Positions 23,981 through 34,191 of a stretch of DNA of 64,000 nucleotides are shown here, piece after piece. The position numbers and the translations under genes were made by a program. The stretch is from Brachyhypopomus gauderio (taxonomy: Eukaryota; Chordata; Actinopteri; Gymnotiformes; Hypopomidae). The DNA lies in assembly GCF_052324685.1 (NCBI RefSeq), contig NC_135223.1, forward strand, positions 7,771,811-7,835,810, read 5' to 3'. The stretch's first letter is position 1. Every line of letters begins with the position of its first letter. The notes below the pieces were generated by a model. The model had not been told where the DNA came from. It made no database searches and saw only the letters and a list, made by a program, of their open reading frames with translations.

Positions 23981-24578
23981 ATGACGTCCATATCCACATC
24001 AACAGCAGGACAGTACTCACAGTGTAAGCCAGGAGACACACTCTGTGGTGAGTAAAGCACATTACTCAGTTCTGAAGATAACCAAACTCCTTCTGGATGG
24101 TCAGGCAGAAGGTGTTGTGATCAGTCTGACTGTATCTGGAAGGTGTTGTGATTGGTCCGACTGTGTCTGGAATGTTATGATCAGTCTGACTGCATCTGGA
24201 AGGGTTTGTTATTGGTCCAGCTCCATCTGGGTGGAAGGGGTTGTGATTGGTCCAACTGTATCTGTATGGAAGGTGTTGGGGTCAGTGCGGCTGTATTTAG
24301 CGCTGTGTGGCACTCCTGCAGAGATCCGCGTCTACGAGCAGGAAGTGATCGTGGTGCCCGTGTTGCTGCTGCTCAGTTTCCTGGCCACACTGCTCGTCCT
24401 GCTGCTCCTCCGCTTCTGCCCAGAGAAAGTGAGACACCTGCACCCCAGACACGCCCACGGGCCCCGGAGGGCCCTCCACGGGGTGGACGGTGAGCAGAAA
24501 CACACACTACAGGCTGAATGTGTGTCCGTGTGGGAGTTAGAGACTGTGTGTGTGTGTGTGTCAGTGTGGGAGTTAGTG

Positions 24579-24632
<54 letters not shown>

Positions 24633-24782
24633 AGTGTGGGAGTTAGTGACTGTGTGTGTGTGTGTGTCTGTCAGTGTGGGAGTTAGAGACTGTGTGTGTG
24701 TGTGCCAGTGTGGGAGTTGGAGACTGTGTGTGTGTGTCAGTGTGGGAGTTAGAGACTGTGTGTGTCAGTGTGGGAGTTAGAG

Positions 24783-24838
<56 letters not shown>

Positions 24839-25005
24839 AGTGTGGGAGTTAGTGACTGTGTGTGTGTGTGTCAGTGTGGGAGTTAGTGACTGTGTGTGTG
24901 TGTGTGTGTCAGTGTGGGAGTTAGAGACTGTGTGTGTGTGTCAGTGTGGGAGTTAGAGACTGGAGTTAGAGACTGTGTGTGTGTGTGTCAGTGTGGGAGT
25001 TAGTG

Positions 25006-25039
<34 letters not shown>

Positions 25040-25095
25040 AGTGTGGGAGTTAGAGACTGTGTGTGTGTGTGTGTCTGTCAATGTGGGAGTTAGAG

Positions 25096-25140
<45 letters not shown>

Positions 25141-25221
25141 CAGTGTGGGAGTTGGAGACTGTGTGTGTGTGTGTCAGTGTGGGAGTTAGAGACTGTGTGT
25201 GTCAGTGTGGGAGTTAGAGAC

Positions 25222-25269
<48 letters not shown>

Positions 25270-28200
25270 AGTGTGGGAGTTAGAGACTGTGTGTGTGTGT
25301 GTGTGTCAGTGTGGGAGTTAGAGACTGTGTGTGTGTGTCAGTGTGGGAGTTAAAGACTGTGTGTGTGTCAGTGTGGGAGTTAGAGACTGTGTGTGTGTGT
25401 GTGTGTGTGTCAGTGTGGGAGTTAGAGACTGTGTGTGTGTGTCAGTGTGGGAGTTAGAGACTGTGTGTGTGTGTGTGTGTCAGTGTGGGAGTTAGAGACT
25501 GTGTGTGTGTGTGTGTGTGTGTCAGTGTGGGAGTTAGAGACTGTGTGTGTGTGTCAGTGTGGGAGTTAGAGACTGTGTGTATCGATGTAGTAGACACACC
25601 GTCATGTTTAATGTGAAGATCCAGTTATCATTTATTTGAATTATTGTATATATTACATATATTATCGTAATATACCTAAAGCACCCACAATGATTTTACA
25701 AACAGTTTAAAAGACACCAGGTGTGATCTCACTGACCCTGTGTATTGTACATCAAAGCACTTCAGCAGTAAGAAGGGTAAATGTTGCTATGTGCCCACAG
25801 CTCCTCGGGGTCTGAACGTGCTGGAGGGAGAGAGCATAGCACTGGACACCACCCCATCTTACTTAACCTTCAGCACGTCCACCAGCGCCCCCTACAGGAC
25901 ACATCAGCCCTCTCGCGGTGTAGACAACCTGGCCTTCATCGCTGATGGCGGCTCGTTCGCGGACGGGCCCTTGCTACCAGGTCTCCCACGGCCACGCCTG
26001 CCGGAGAAATTCAAGCTGGTCACGTCCCTGCCGTGCTCGTATTCCCTGAAGTCTGACCACATGGTGTCGCTCTACAGAGCTCGCATGGAGAATCGGAACG
26101 TCGTCCTACGAGTGCTGAACGGTGAAAGTCACCTCCTCACTCCCTTCACCTCCTCACTCCCTTCACCTCCACACTCCCTTCACCTCCACACTCCCTTCAC
26201 CTCCTCACTCCCTTCACCTCCTCACTCCCTTCACCTCCACACTCACTTCACCTCCACACTCCCTTCACCTCCTCACTCCCTTCACCTCCACACTCCCTTC
26301 ACCTCCTCACTCCCTTCACCTCCACACTCCCTTCACCTCCTCACTCCCTTCACCTCCACACTCCCTTCACCTCCTCACTCCCTTCACCTGCACACTCCCT
26401 TCACCTCCTCACTCCCTTCACCTCCACACTCCCTTCACCTGCACACTCCCTTCACCTCCTCACTCCCTTCACCTCCTCACTCCCTTCACCTCCTCACTCC
26501 CTTCACCTCCACACTCCCTTCACCTCCTCACTCCCTTCACCTCCTCACTCCCTTCACCTCCACACTCCCTTCACCTCCACACTCCCTTCACCTCCTCACT
26601 CCCTTCACCTCCACACTCCCTTCACCTCCTCACTCCCTTCACCTCCTCACTCCCTTCACCTGCACACTCCCTTCACCTCCTCACTCCCTTCACCTCCACA
26701 CTCCCTTCACCTGCACACTCCCTTCACCTCCTCACTCCCTTCACCTCCTCACTCCCTTCACCTCCTCACTCCCTTCACCTCCTCACTCCCTTCACCTCCA
26801 CACTCCCTTCACCTCCTCACTCCCTTCACCTCCTCACTCCCTTCACCTCCTCACTCCCTTCACCTCCACACTCCCTTCACCTCCTCACTCCCTTCACCTC
26901 CTCACTCCCTTCACCTCCACACTCCCTTCACCTCCACACTCCCTTCACCTCCTCACTCCCTTCACCTCCACACTCCCTTCACCTCCTCACTCCCTTCACC
27001 TCCTCACTCCCTTCACCTCCACACTCCCTTCACCTCCTCACTCCCTTCACCTCCTCACTCCCTTCACCTCCACACTCCCTTCACCTCCTCACTCCCTTCA
27101 CCTCCTCACTCCCTTCACCTGCACACTCCCTTCACCTGCACACTCCCTTCACCTCCTCACTCCCTTCACCTCCACACTCCCTTCACCTCCTCACTCCCTT
27201 CACCTCCTCACTCCCTTCACCTGCACACTCCCTTCACCTCCTCACTCCCTTCACCTCCTCACTCCCTTCACCTCCACACTCCCTTCACCTCCACACTCCC
27301 TTCACCTCCTCACTCCCTTCACCTCCACACTCCCTTCACCTCCTCACTCCCTTCACCTGCACACTCCCTTCACCTCCTCACTCCCTTCACCTCCTCACTC
27401 CCTTCACCTCCACACTCCCTTCACCTCCTCACTCCCTTCACCTGCACACTCCCTTCACCTCCTCACTCCCTTCACCTCCACACTCCCTTCACCTCCACAC
27501 TCCCTTCACCTCCTCACTCCCTTCACCTCCTCACTCCCTTCACCTCCACACTCCCTTCACCTCCACACTCCCTTCACCTCCTCACTCCCTTCACCTCCAC
27601 ACTCCCTTCACCTCCTCACTCCCTTCACCTCCTCACTCCCTTCACCTGCACACTCCCTTCACCTCCTCACTCCCTTCACCTCCTCACTCCCTTCACCTCC
27701 ACACTCCCTTCACCTCCTCACTCCCTTCACCTCCTCACTCCCTTCACCTCCACACTCCCTTCACCTCCTCACTCCCTTCACCTCCTCACTCCCTTCACCT
27801 GCACACTCCCTTCACCTCCTCACTCCCTTCACCTCCACACTCCCTTCACCTCCACACTCCCTTCACCTCCTCACTCCCTTCACCTCCTCACTCCCTTCAC
27901 CTGCACACTCCCTTCACCTCCTCACTCCCTTCACCTCCTCACTCCCTTCACCTCCACACTCCCTTCACCTCCTCACTCCCTTCACCTCCACACTCCCTTC
28001 ACCTCCACACTCCCTTCACCTCCTCACTCCCTTCACCTGCACACTCCCTTCACCTCCTCACTCCCTTCACCTGCACACTCCCTTCACCTCCTCACTCCCT
28101 TCACCTCCTCACTCCCTTCACCTCCACACTCCCTTCACCTCCTCACTCCCTTCACCTCCACACTCCCTTCACCTCCACACTCCCTTCACCTCCTCACTCC

Positions 28201-31200
28201 CTTCACCTCCACACTCCCTTCACCTCCACACTCCCTTCACCTCCTCACCTCCTCACTCCCTTCACCTCCTCACTCCCTTCACCTCCACACTCCCTTCACC
28301 TCCTCACTCCCTTCACCTCCACACTCCCTTCACCTCCTCACCTCCTCACTCCCTTCACCTCCACACTCCCTTCACCTCCTCTCTCCTGCTGTGAGGAACA
28401 CTCTGGATCTGTGCTGCACTCACACCCTGACCTCACACGTTACTGCTCTCTGTCTCTCTCAGACTCGGCCAGTAGCGATGAGAGCCAGTCTTTCCTGGGG
28501 TTTGCATCCTTCCTGTCTCAGCTGGGGCCACACCCCTTTCTGCCCGAGCTCATCGGGGTGGTGTCTTTGCGTGCACCACTCATCACCGTGGTGGAGGAGA
28601 TGGAGAACCAAGATCTGCTCGGCTTCCTCTGGAAGTGCCGGCAGGTAAGACCAGATATGAAACGGTTTCCAGAACCCTCAGGCCTGTTGTGAGTCTAGTG
28701 TTAGGGATAATCCTAACTAGGGTTAATTATATTATATATTATTATTATTATACATTATTAAAATAATTAGGGTTAATCCTAACTCTAACCCTAAATGGTA
28801 ATCCTCACCCAAAATTTTAATCAATCAATCAATCAATCAAATTTTATTTATATAGCGCTTTTTACAACAGTTGTTTTTTGCATGAGGAAGAAACCTTGAG
28901 AGGAACCAAGACTCATGGGGGGAACCCATCCTCCTCTGGCCGACACCGGTCACCATGACGACAACAACAACAATTTAAACAGAAAGAAATAAAGAAGAGG
29001 AAAAGATGTAATAATGTCCATCATGGTGTAGGCTTATCCGGTCAGGCAGTAGGTGGCTGGCACTGGATAACTCGCTTGTCTCTCCTCATCTCATTTTTCC
29101 TCGAGCAGGCGGGCAGCCATGTGGAGAAAATAAAACAGGGAAAATTAGCTCTGTATGAGGACATATACAGGACAGATTAAATTAAACACATTTCTGGAGT
29201 GTGGCAGCAACTCCGGCATTAAGTTAAACTATTACAGCCTAGCTAAAAAGGCAGAACCAGAAGGTAACATAGGCTTGGGGGCATTCTGAGACAATGGCAT
29301 CCGTCCACTGCCCTGTCAACAAACTTGTGACCACGAGCAGTGACAGGACGACAGCACCAGCGCTCCAGTCTACCATAAAACCCTTCGTCTATGAACCCCT
29401 GGATCTGTACCTTTATCTAAGGGGGAATATTAATTATCAAACGCTAAACTAAATAAGTGGGTTTTCAACCTAGACTTAAAGATTGTGACTGTCCCGTATG
29501 CAATTTGGAAGGTTGTTCCAAAGTTGGAGGACCTTACAAGAAAAGGCTCTTCCCCCTGCTGTTACCTTGTTAATTTGTGGAACTAATAAAGGACCAGCAC
29601 CCTGTGATCTTAGTGGATGTGGGGGTTCATAGTAGGAAATAAGTTCCTGGAGGTATTCAGGAGCAAGCCCGTGTAGTGCTTTATATGTTAATAATAGAAT
29701 TTAAAAATCAATACGGAATATAACTGGGAGCCAATGCAGGGCTGATAGGACTGGTCTAATATGCTGAAATTTTCTAGTTCTGGTCAGAACTCTGGCTGTG
29801 GCATTTTGAACAATTTGAAGTTTATTTAGATTCCTATCTGAACATCCTGACAGTAGTGAGTTACAGTAGTCTAATCTAGAGCTAACAAAGGCGTGCACCA
29901 ATTTTTCTGCGTCATCCTGTGATAATGCATTTCTTAACTTGGCAATGTTGCGGAGATGTAGAAAAGCTATCCTAGTAGTATTATCTATGTATTTATCAAA
30001 TGATAGGTCAGAGCCGAGTATGACGCCTAGGTTTTTGGCTACTGTGCCAGGTGTAATGGGGTAGTCTGCAAGATTAAGCATTAAATCTGGTATTTTCTGT
30101 CTTGCGGCCTTAGGGCCCACAAGGAGAACTTCTGTTTTGTCCTCATTTAATTGTAGGAAGTTTAGAGACATCCAGCATTTAATATCTTACACAGGCCTCA
30201 ATTTTTCCTAAACTGAGTTTGTCATCAGACTTGGCTGATATGTAAAGTTGAGTGTCATCTGCATAGCAGTGAAAATTGACACCATGTTTGTTTATAACTA
30301 TATATATAATCCTTATCCTAAACCTTAACCCAAAGCCCTAATTCTAACCCCTAATCCAAAACCCTGTGTTCTGGGTTACGATACAGGCAGGCACAGGTCC
30401 AGACACTCAAGAGCTGACAGAGAAACGCATCTTCACCATGGCTTCTCATGTGGCCTCTGCTTTGGTGAGAGAAGCTCAGTTCTTCCACACAGCACCAACA
30501 TATTGGCACACGCATCTCAGCACACGTGTCTGGGCACATGCATCTCAGCACACGCATCTCAGCACACACGTCTGGACACACGTGTCTCAGCACACACGTC
30601 TGGACACACGCGTCTCAGCACACACGTCTGGGCACACGCGTCTCAGCACACACGTCTGGGCACACGCGTCTCAGCACACACGTCTGGGCACACGCGTCTG
30701 GGCACACGTTTCTCAGCACACGCGTCTCAGCACACACGCGTCTGGGCACACGCATCTCAGCACACATGACTGGGCACACGCGTCTGGGCACACGCGTCTG
30801 GGCACACACGTCTGGGCACACGCGCCTGGGCACACGCGCCTCACAGGTTTGTGTCTGGTCCACTGACGCTGCTGTCTGCTCCTTTCTCCCCCTGTTGTCT
30901 GAGCAGGAGTATCTTCACTCCAAAGACATTGTACATGGCAATATGAAGGCTCGCAGTGTCCTGGTCAGCCGCATGTTCACCGCTAAACTGTGGGGGCTGG
31001 GCGGAGTCTACTGCAGGAGAACACAGGCACCCGGTTACCATGACGATCCTGGAATGAGGAAATGGCAGGCTCCAGAGGTGCTGGCCAACAGGCCCTCCTC
31101 CCCCAGGAGTGACGTGTACGTGGTGTCTTAGCAACAGTGATAGTAATGAGGGAACATGGTGGGGTGGGTGATCTGTGGGCCTGGGTGTGATCTCTCCTCT

Positions 31201-31894
31201 CTCCTGTCCTGCCAGGTGGTCATTTGGCTTGCTGTTGTACGAGATGGCCACTCTCGGTAAGACCATCATTACACCTGTGTCTGAACTTGGGCCCAGTAAC
31301 AGCCAGTCGACGGCCCACACCTGATCTCACGAACACACCTCCCATATGTCACCAACATTTCTGTGTAGGTGAAGTTCCGTTTGCTGAGATCCCAGTGACT
31401 GAGCTCCTTCAGTACCTGCAGAGAGGGAAAACCCTGAAGAAACCCAACCACTGCTCCAACGCACTGTAAATATGACTCGCCTGCTCACCTGATCACTCCC
31501 TTTAAATATGACTCACGTTGTTGTGCCCACGTCTTCATTCACTGTCAATATGACTTACGATGTGCTCACGTGATCACTCGCCTTAAATACGTCAATTGTT
31601 TATGAGTACTTCTGAAACCAGCACATGTTTAGAAGTGTTTAGTGATTTCTCCTGGTGAACCAAGACAGAACATGATTTCTTCTTCATTTACCTCCCAGTC
31701 ACTCCATAATTAAAGGCTGCTGTCAATGGAAGGAACACGACCGCACCCCACTGGCTGAGATCAGCCGCAAACTCCAATCAGGAGAGAAGAGTGCCAATGA
31801 CAAGATCATTCTGCGGGCGCCTGGGGCAATCAGGATTGAGCAGTATCTGCAGGAGGCGGGATATGGAGAGTTCAACGACTACACAGTTTTCTGA
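23981..31894 (+). CDS. styk1: STYK1-like receptor kinase homologue, catalytic residues lost; 9 coding exons
   Basis: Single-pass membrane protein of the STYK1/NOK family. Exons: 23981-24047, 24322-24489, 25801-26121, 28463-28644, 30387-30464, 30907-31115, 31216-31256, 31369-31465, 31699-31894; 1359 bases, 452 residues (human 422). A short N-terminal segment precedes a transmembrane helix at about 31-52 ([19 protein letters not shown]). The kinase-like domain follows: [13 protein letters not shown]-type hinge ([15 protein letters not shown]), HGNMKARSV loop, [24 protein letters not shown]. The usual ATP lysine is Arg182 (VVLRVLN), the catalytic-loop Asp is Asn284, the following Asn is Ser289, and DFG is GLG (302-304). 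So no active-site residue is intact; a scaffold or regulatory role is inferred. Human STYK1 also lacks DFG but keeps HGD. Introns 2, 3 and 5 carry large tandem arrays; intron 4 has a LINE. Paralogue suffix cannot be set. Confidence 0.92.
24530..25580. repeat. (TG)n interleaved with GTGGGAGTTAGAGACTG units, styk1 intron 2
   Basis: About 24 copies of TCAGTGTGGGAGTTAGAGAC separated by TG-repeat blocks of very different length. Starts about 40 bases after the exon 2 donor. Sense-strand units are GT-rich. Confidence 0.95.
26128..28388 (+). repeat. 15-bp minisatellite starting at the styk1 exon 3 donor
   Basis: About 150 units of CTCCCTTCACCTCCT, with the last base alternating among CCTCCT, CCTCCA and CCTGCA. 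It begins about 7 bases after the donor (AACG|GTGAAAG, donor at 26122). On the sense strand the unit contains neither AG nor GT, nor any stop in two frames, which produces open frames of over 800 codons; these are intronic, not protein. Confidence 0.96.
28700..28815. repeat. Degenerate telomere-like CCTAA/TTAGGG sequence
   Basis: Mixed TAGGGTTAAT, CCTAACTCTAACCCTAAA segments left of the LINE; similar CCTAAACCTTAACCC sequence at 30310-30365 lies on its right. The LINE seems to split one telomere-like patch. Confidence 0.5.
28817..30300 (-). pseudogene. LINE (L2/CR1-type) fragment, 5'-truncated and broken reverse transcriptase
   Basis: Minus strand. From its 5' side it shows the reverse-transcriptase catalytic box YADDTQLY (30264-30253 encodes YADD), a frame break near 30185, then a 156-codon frame 30171-29701 with [38 protein letters not shown] and ALHWLPV, all typical of the C-terminal part of L2-type RT. 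A 3' UTR of about 0.85 kb follows, ending at AAGCGCTATATAAATAAAAT and a (TTGA)n tail. The endonuclease and most of the RT are missing. Lies in styk1 intron 4. Confidence 0.85.
30505..30845. repeat. CACACGCGTCTGGG / CACACGTCTCAGCA minisatellite, styk1 intron 5
   Basis: Tandem 15-base units, alternating GGCACACGCGTCTGG and CAGCACACACGTCTC, rich in CpG. It starts about 45 bases after the exon 5 donor at 30464. Some units end in CTCAG. Confidence 0.9.
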
Positions 31895-31936
31895 ACCTAG
31901 GACAAGTTAACCCATTACACCAGTGGACAATGAGGA

Positions 31937-31942
31937 AATAAA
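31937..31942 (+). terminator. styk1 polyadenylation signal
   Basis: AATAAA 43 bases after the styk1 stop codon (TGA 31892-31894); it predicts a very short 3' UTR if used. Confidence 0.55.
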
Positions 31943-32339
31943 GTAGTTAAACCCTGTATAACATCACATCTGACAACTTTGGACATGTGACAACTTTGCC
32001 TTGTGCCCACTGTCCCAGAATGACAGCTGAATGCAGTTAAGTCCAGCTGGTCAGACTCCCCCCACACGGACCCTACTGTGAGAGGTGGTGGAGTGACTCA
32101 GACCTGTTTATAACAAGGGCTGGATAGGGTTATAGGAACTAGTGGTGTTACAGGACAGTGATAAATAGATGAAGAGATGCATTAAAAAATCAGTTTTTCA
32201 ATGATTTTAAGGTTTAAATTCTTTTTGCAGAAAGTCATGATATATTCTTAAATCACTTTTAGTTTTTCCTACGTGAAAGGTTCTTTATTCTTTGCTGGTG
32301 TTCGTGTCTGAGAATGTGTCTGACACTGTGACACCTGAG

Positions 32340-32605
32340 GCCGGAAGCTCGAGGGATTCCCCGTCTGGACTGGGGTGTCCCCCGTCTGGACACAGGGTTG
32401 TTTTCTGTCTGGACTGGGGTGTTCCCTGTCTGGACACAGGGTTGTTTTCTGTCTGGACTGGGGTGTTCCCTGTCTGGACACAGGGTTGTTTTCTGTCTGG
32501 ACTGGGTGTTCCCTGTCTGGACACAGGGTTGTTTTCTGTCTGGACTGGGGTGTCCCCTGTCTGGACACAGGGTTGTTTTCTGTCTGGACTGGGTGTTCCC
32601 TGTGC
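32340..32605. repeat. 46-bp minisatellite
   Basis: About six units of CCCTGTCTGGACACAGGGTT + GTTTTCTGTCTGGACTGGGGTGTT between the convergent 3' ends of styk1 and phc1. Each unit contains a small inverted repeat (CCCTGTCTGGACACAGGG). Confidence 0.92.
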
Positions 32606-32674
32606 TCTAATGCCATAACTGTGATGAGAAGAAATTATATTTAACAGACAAGTGTGCCACTCTTTCCCAATGCT

Positions 32675-32835
32675 TGGCAGTACTAATAAAACACCACTTC
32701 AGTACTAATAAAACACCACTTCAGTACTAATAAAACACCACTTCAGCACTAATAAAACACCACTTCAGTACTAATAAAACACCACTTCAGTACTAATAAA
32801 ACACCACTTCAGTACTAATAAAACACCACTTCAGC
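32675..32835. repeat. 22-bp minisatellite (AGTACTAATAAAACACCACTTC)
   Basis: Seven units of 22 bases, each containing an AATAAA hexamer on the plus strand. It lies some 780 bases downstream of the styk1 stop, so it is a cluster of possible polyadenylation signals. Confidence 0.92.
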
Positions 32836-33242
32836 CCGACTGTTAAAGCACAGCACTCAGTTAGAACAACCGCTTACAGGACAAACACCAGTATAAACAC
32901 GGTGACACACATCCTTGATAAAAATACACTCTGTCCAGATGCTTCATGTAATGATTAACACAATATAAAATACATTTATAAATGCATCTAAAGTCTTTTT
33001 GAAATACTCAGTATTATACCCAATCATATACTGTCCATGTTCATCATTATGTGACTAAGAGCTGAAAGAAGTGATTAACATGAATTATGTGTAGCACACA
33101 AACACACGTCCTTTAGCCGAAGATGACTTCCTGTTGTAATCTCAGACAACCGGAGGTTTTCTCTGTGAAGACACATACAATAGCAACACAACAATAAGGA
33201 ACGCAAGACAGTAGAGACCAGTACAATTACTGGAGCACCTGT

Positions 33243-34191
33243 TTTATTCATATTTCTGAATACAAAGAAGTCAGGTGGCAGTGTTGGGTGTGGCCACGCC
33301 AGAACACCAGCGCCCCTCCCAGGAGACATCACACCTCCGTGAAGGTGCTACAACCCCACGCCCCTCCCAGGAGACATCACACCTCCATGAAGGTGCTACA
33401 ACCCCAACACAGCTCTAACTACTGATATCTACCTACTTGAAGTTTAATATGGCCTTGCAAAATAAAAAGGGAAAATAATCACTTTTTCTTAATACAAATG
33501 AAAAAGCACCTACAATCAGCTATTGTAGAAAAAATAGTTTGTATGTCCATGATTGGGTGTCTGACATCTGTCTGGAGTTTCCTGTATGTACTTGAAAAAA
33601 ACCAAACAAAAGTCCTACTTGTTAATACTGGCTAGAGAGGCGTGGTCATAAACTCCACCCACCTCCAACAGTAACACCCCCAACACTAACAGCAGCCACA
33701 GTAACAGTCTGGCCATGTTGGAGGCAATGAGTGGAAACCACAGTAGCCATGGAGACAGACCTCCACGCCTGTAACACTACATAAAGCACTGAATAAGGCA
33801 ACTCAGTCATGGTTGACTACTGGATAGCTACATTATACCGATAATACCATCTGATGCTGCAGACCCTAGCCCACGCACACAGTAATAACTGACGTGCCTG
33901 TCTGGTCCTCATTCACACAGTTGAACGTCAGTGTCTCAGCACACGTGACAAAGATAAACCAAAACACACATTAGAACATTCCACAAAGTTCACCAGCAAC
34001 TTGACCGTGTGGTACAAGGCTGAAGACCAAACACAGGAGGTCTTTCTATGCATCTCCACGGCTGTGTTTGGTCTCTGAAGGTCTCCCTGCCCTGACCACA
34101 GAGACTTCTTACTAAAATTATGTATTATACTGGTAATGAACAAACAAAAGGTGTCCTCTCCTGGTCCCACAGCCCCGCCCCTCAGTTTCAT
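33243..34191 (-). other. Probable phc1 3' UTR
   Basis: Follows the phc1 stop (34194-34192). The first AATAAA on the minus strand that I see is at 33248-33243. The extent is inferred from that signal only. Confidence 0.4.
33295..33405. repeat. Two-copy 48-bp tandem duplication
   Basis: ACGCCCCTCCCAGGAGACAT followed by CACACCTCCGTGAAGGTGCTACAACCCC occurs twice in direct succession with one base difference. Probably within the phc1 3' UTR. Confidence 0.8.

Noticed and set aside
25740-28692. Open frames of 884 and 856 codons ([16 protein letters not shown] repeats)
   Set aside because: These read through styk1 exons 3 or 4 into the 15-bp intronic array. Exon borders with GT and AG at 26122 and 28462 keep phase and match the STYK1 family, so the array is intron.
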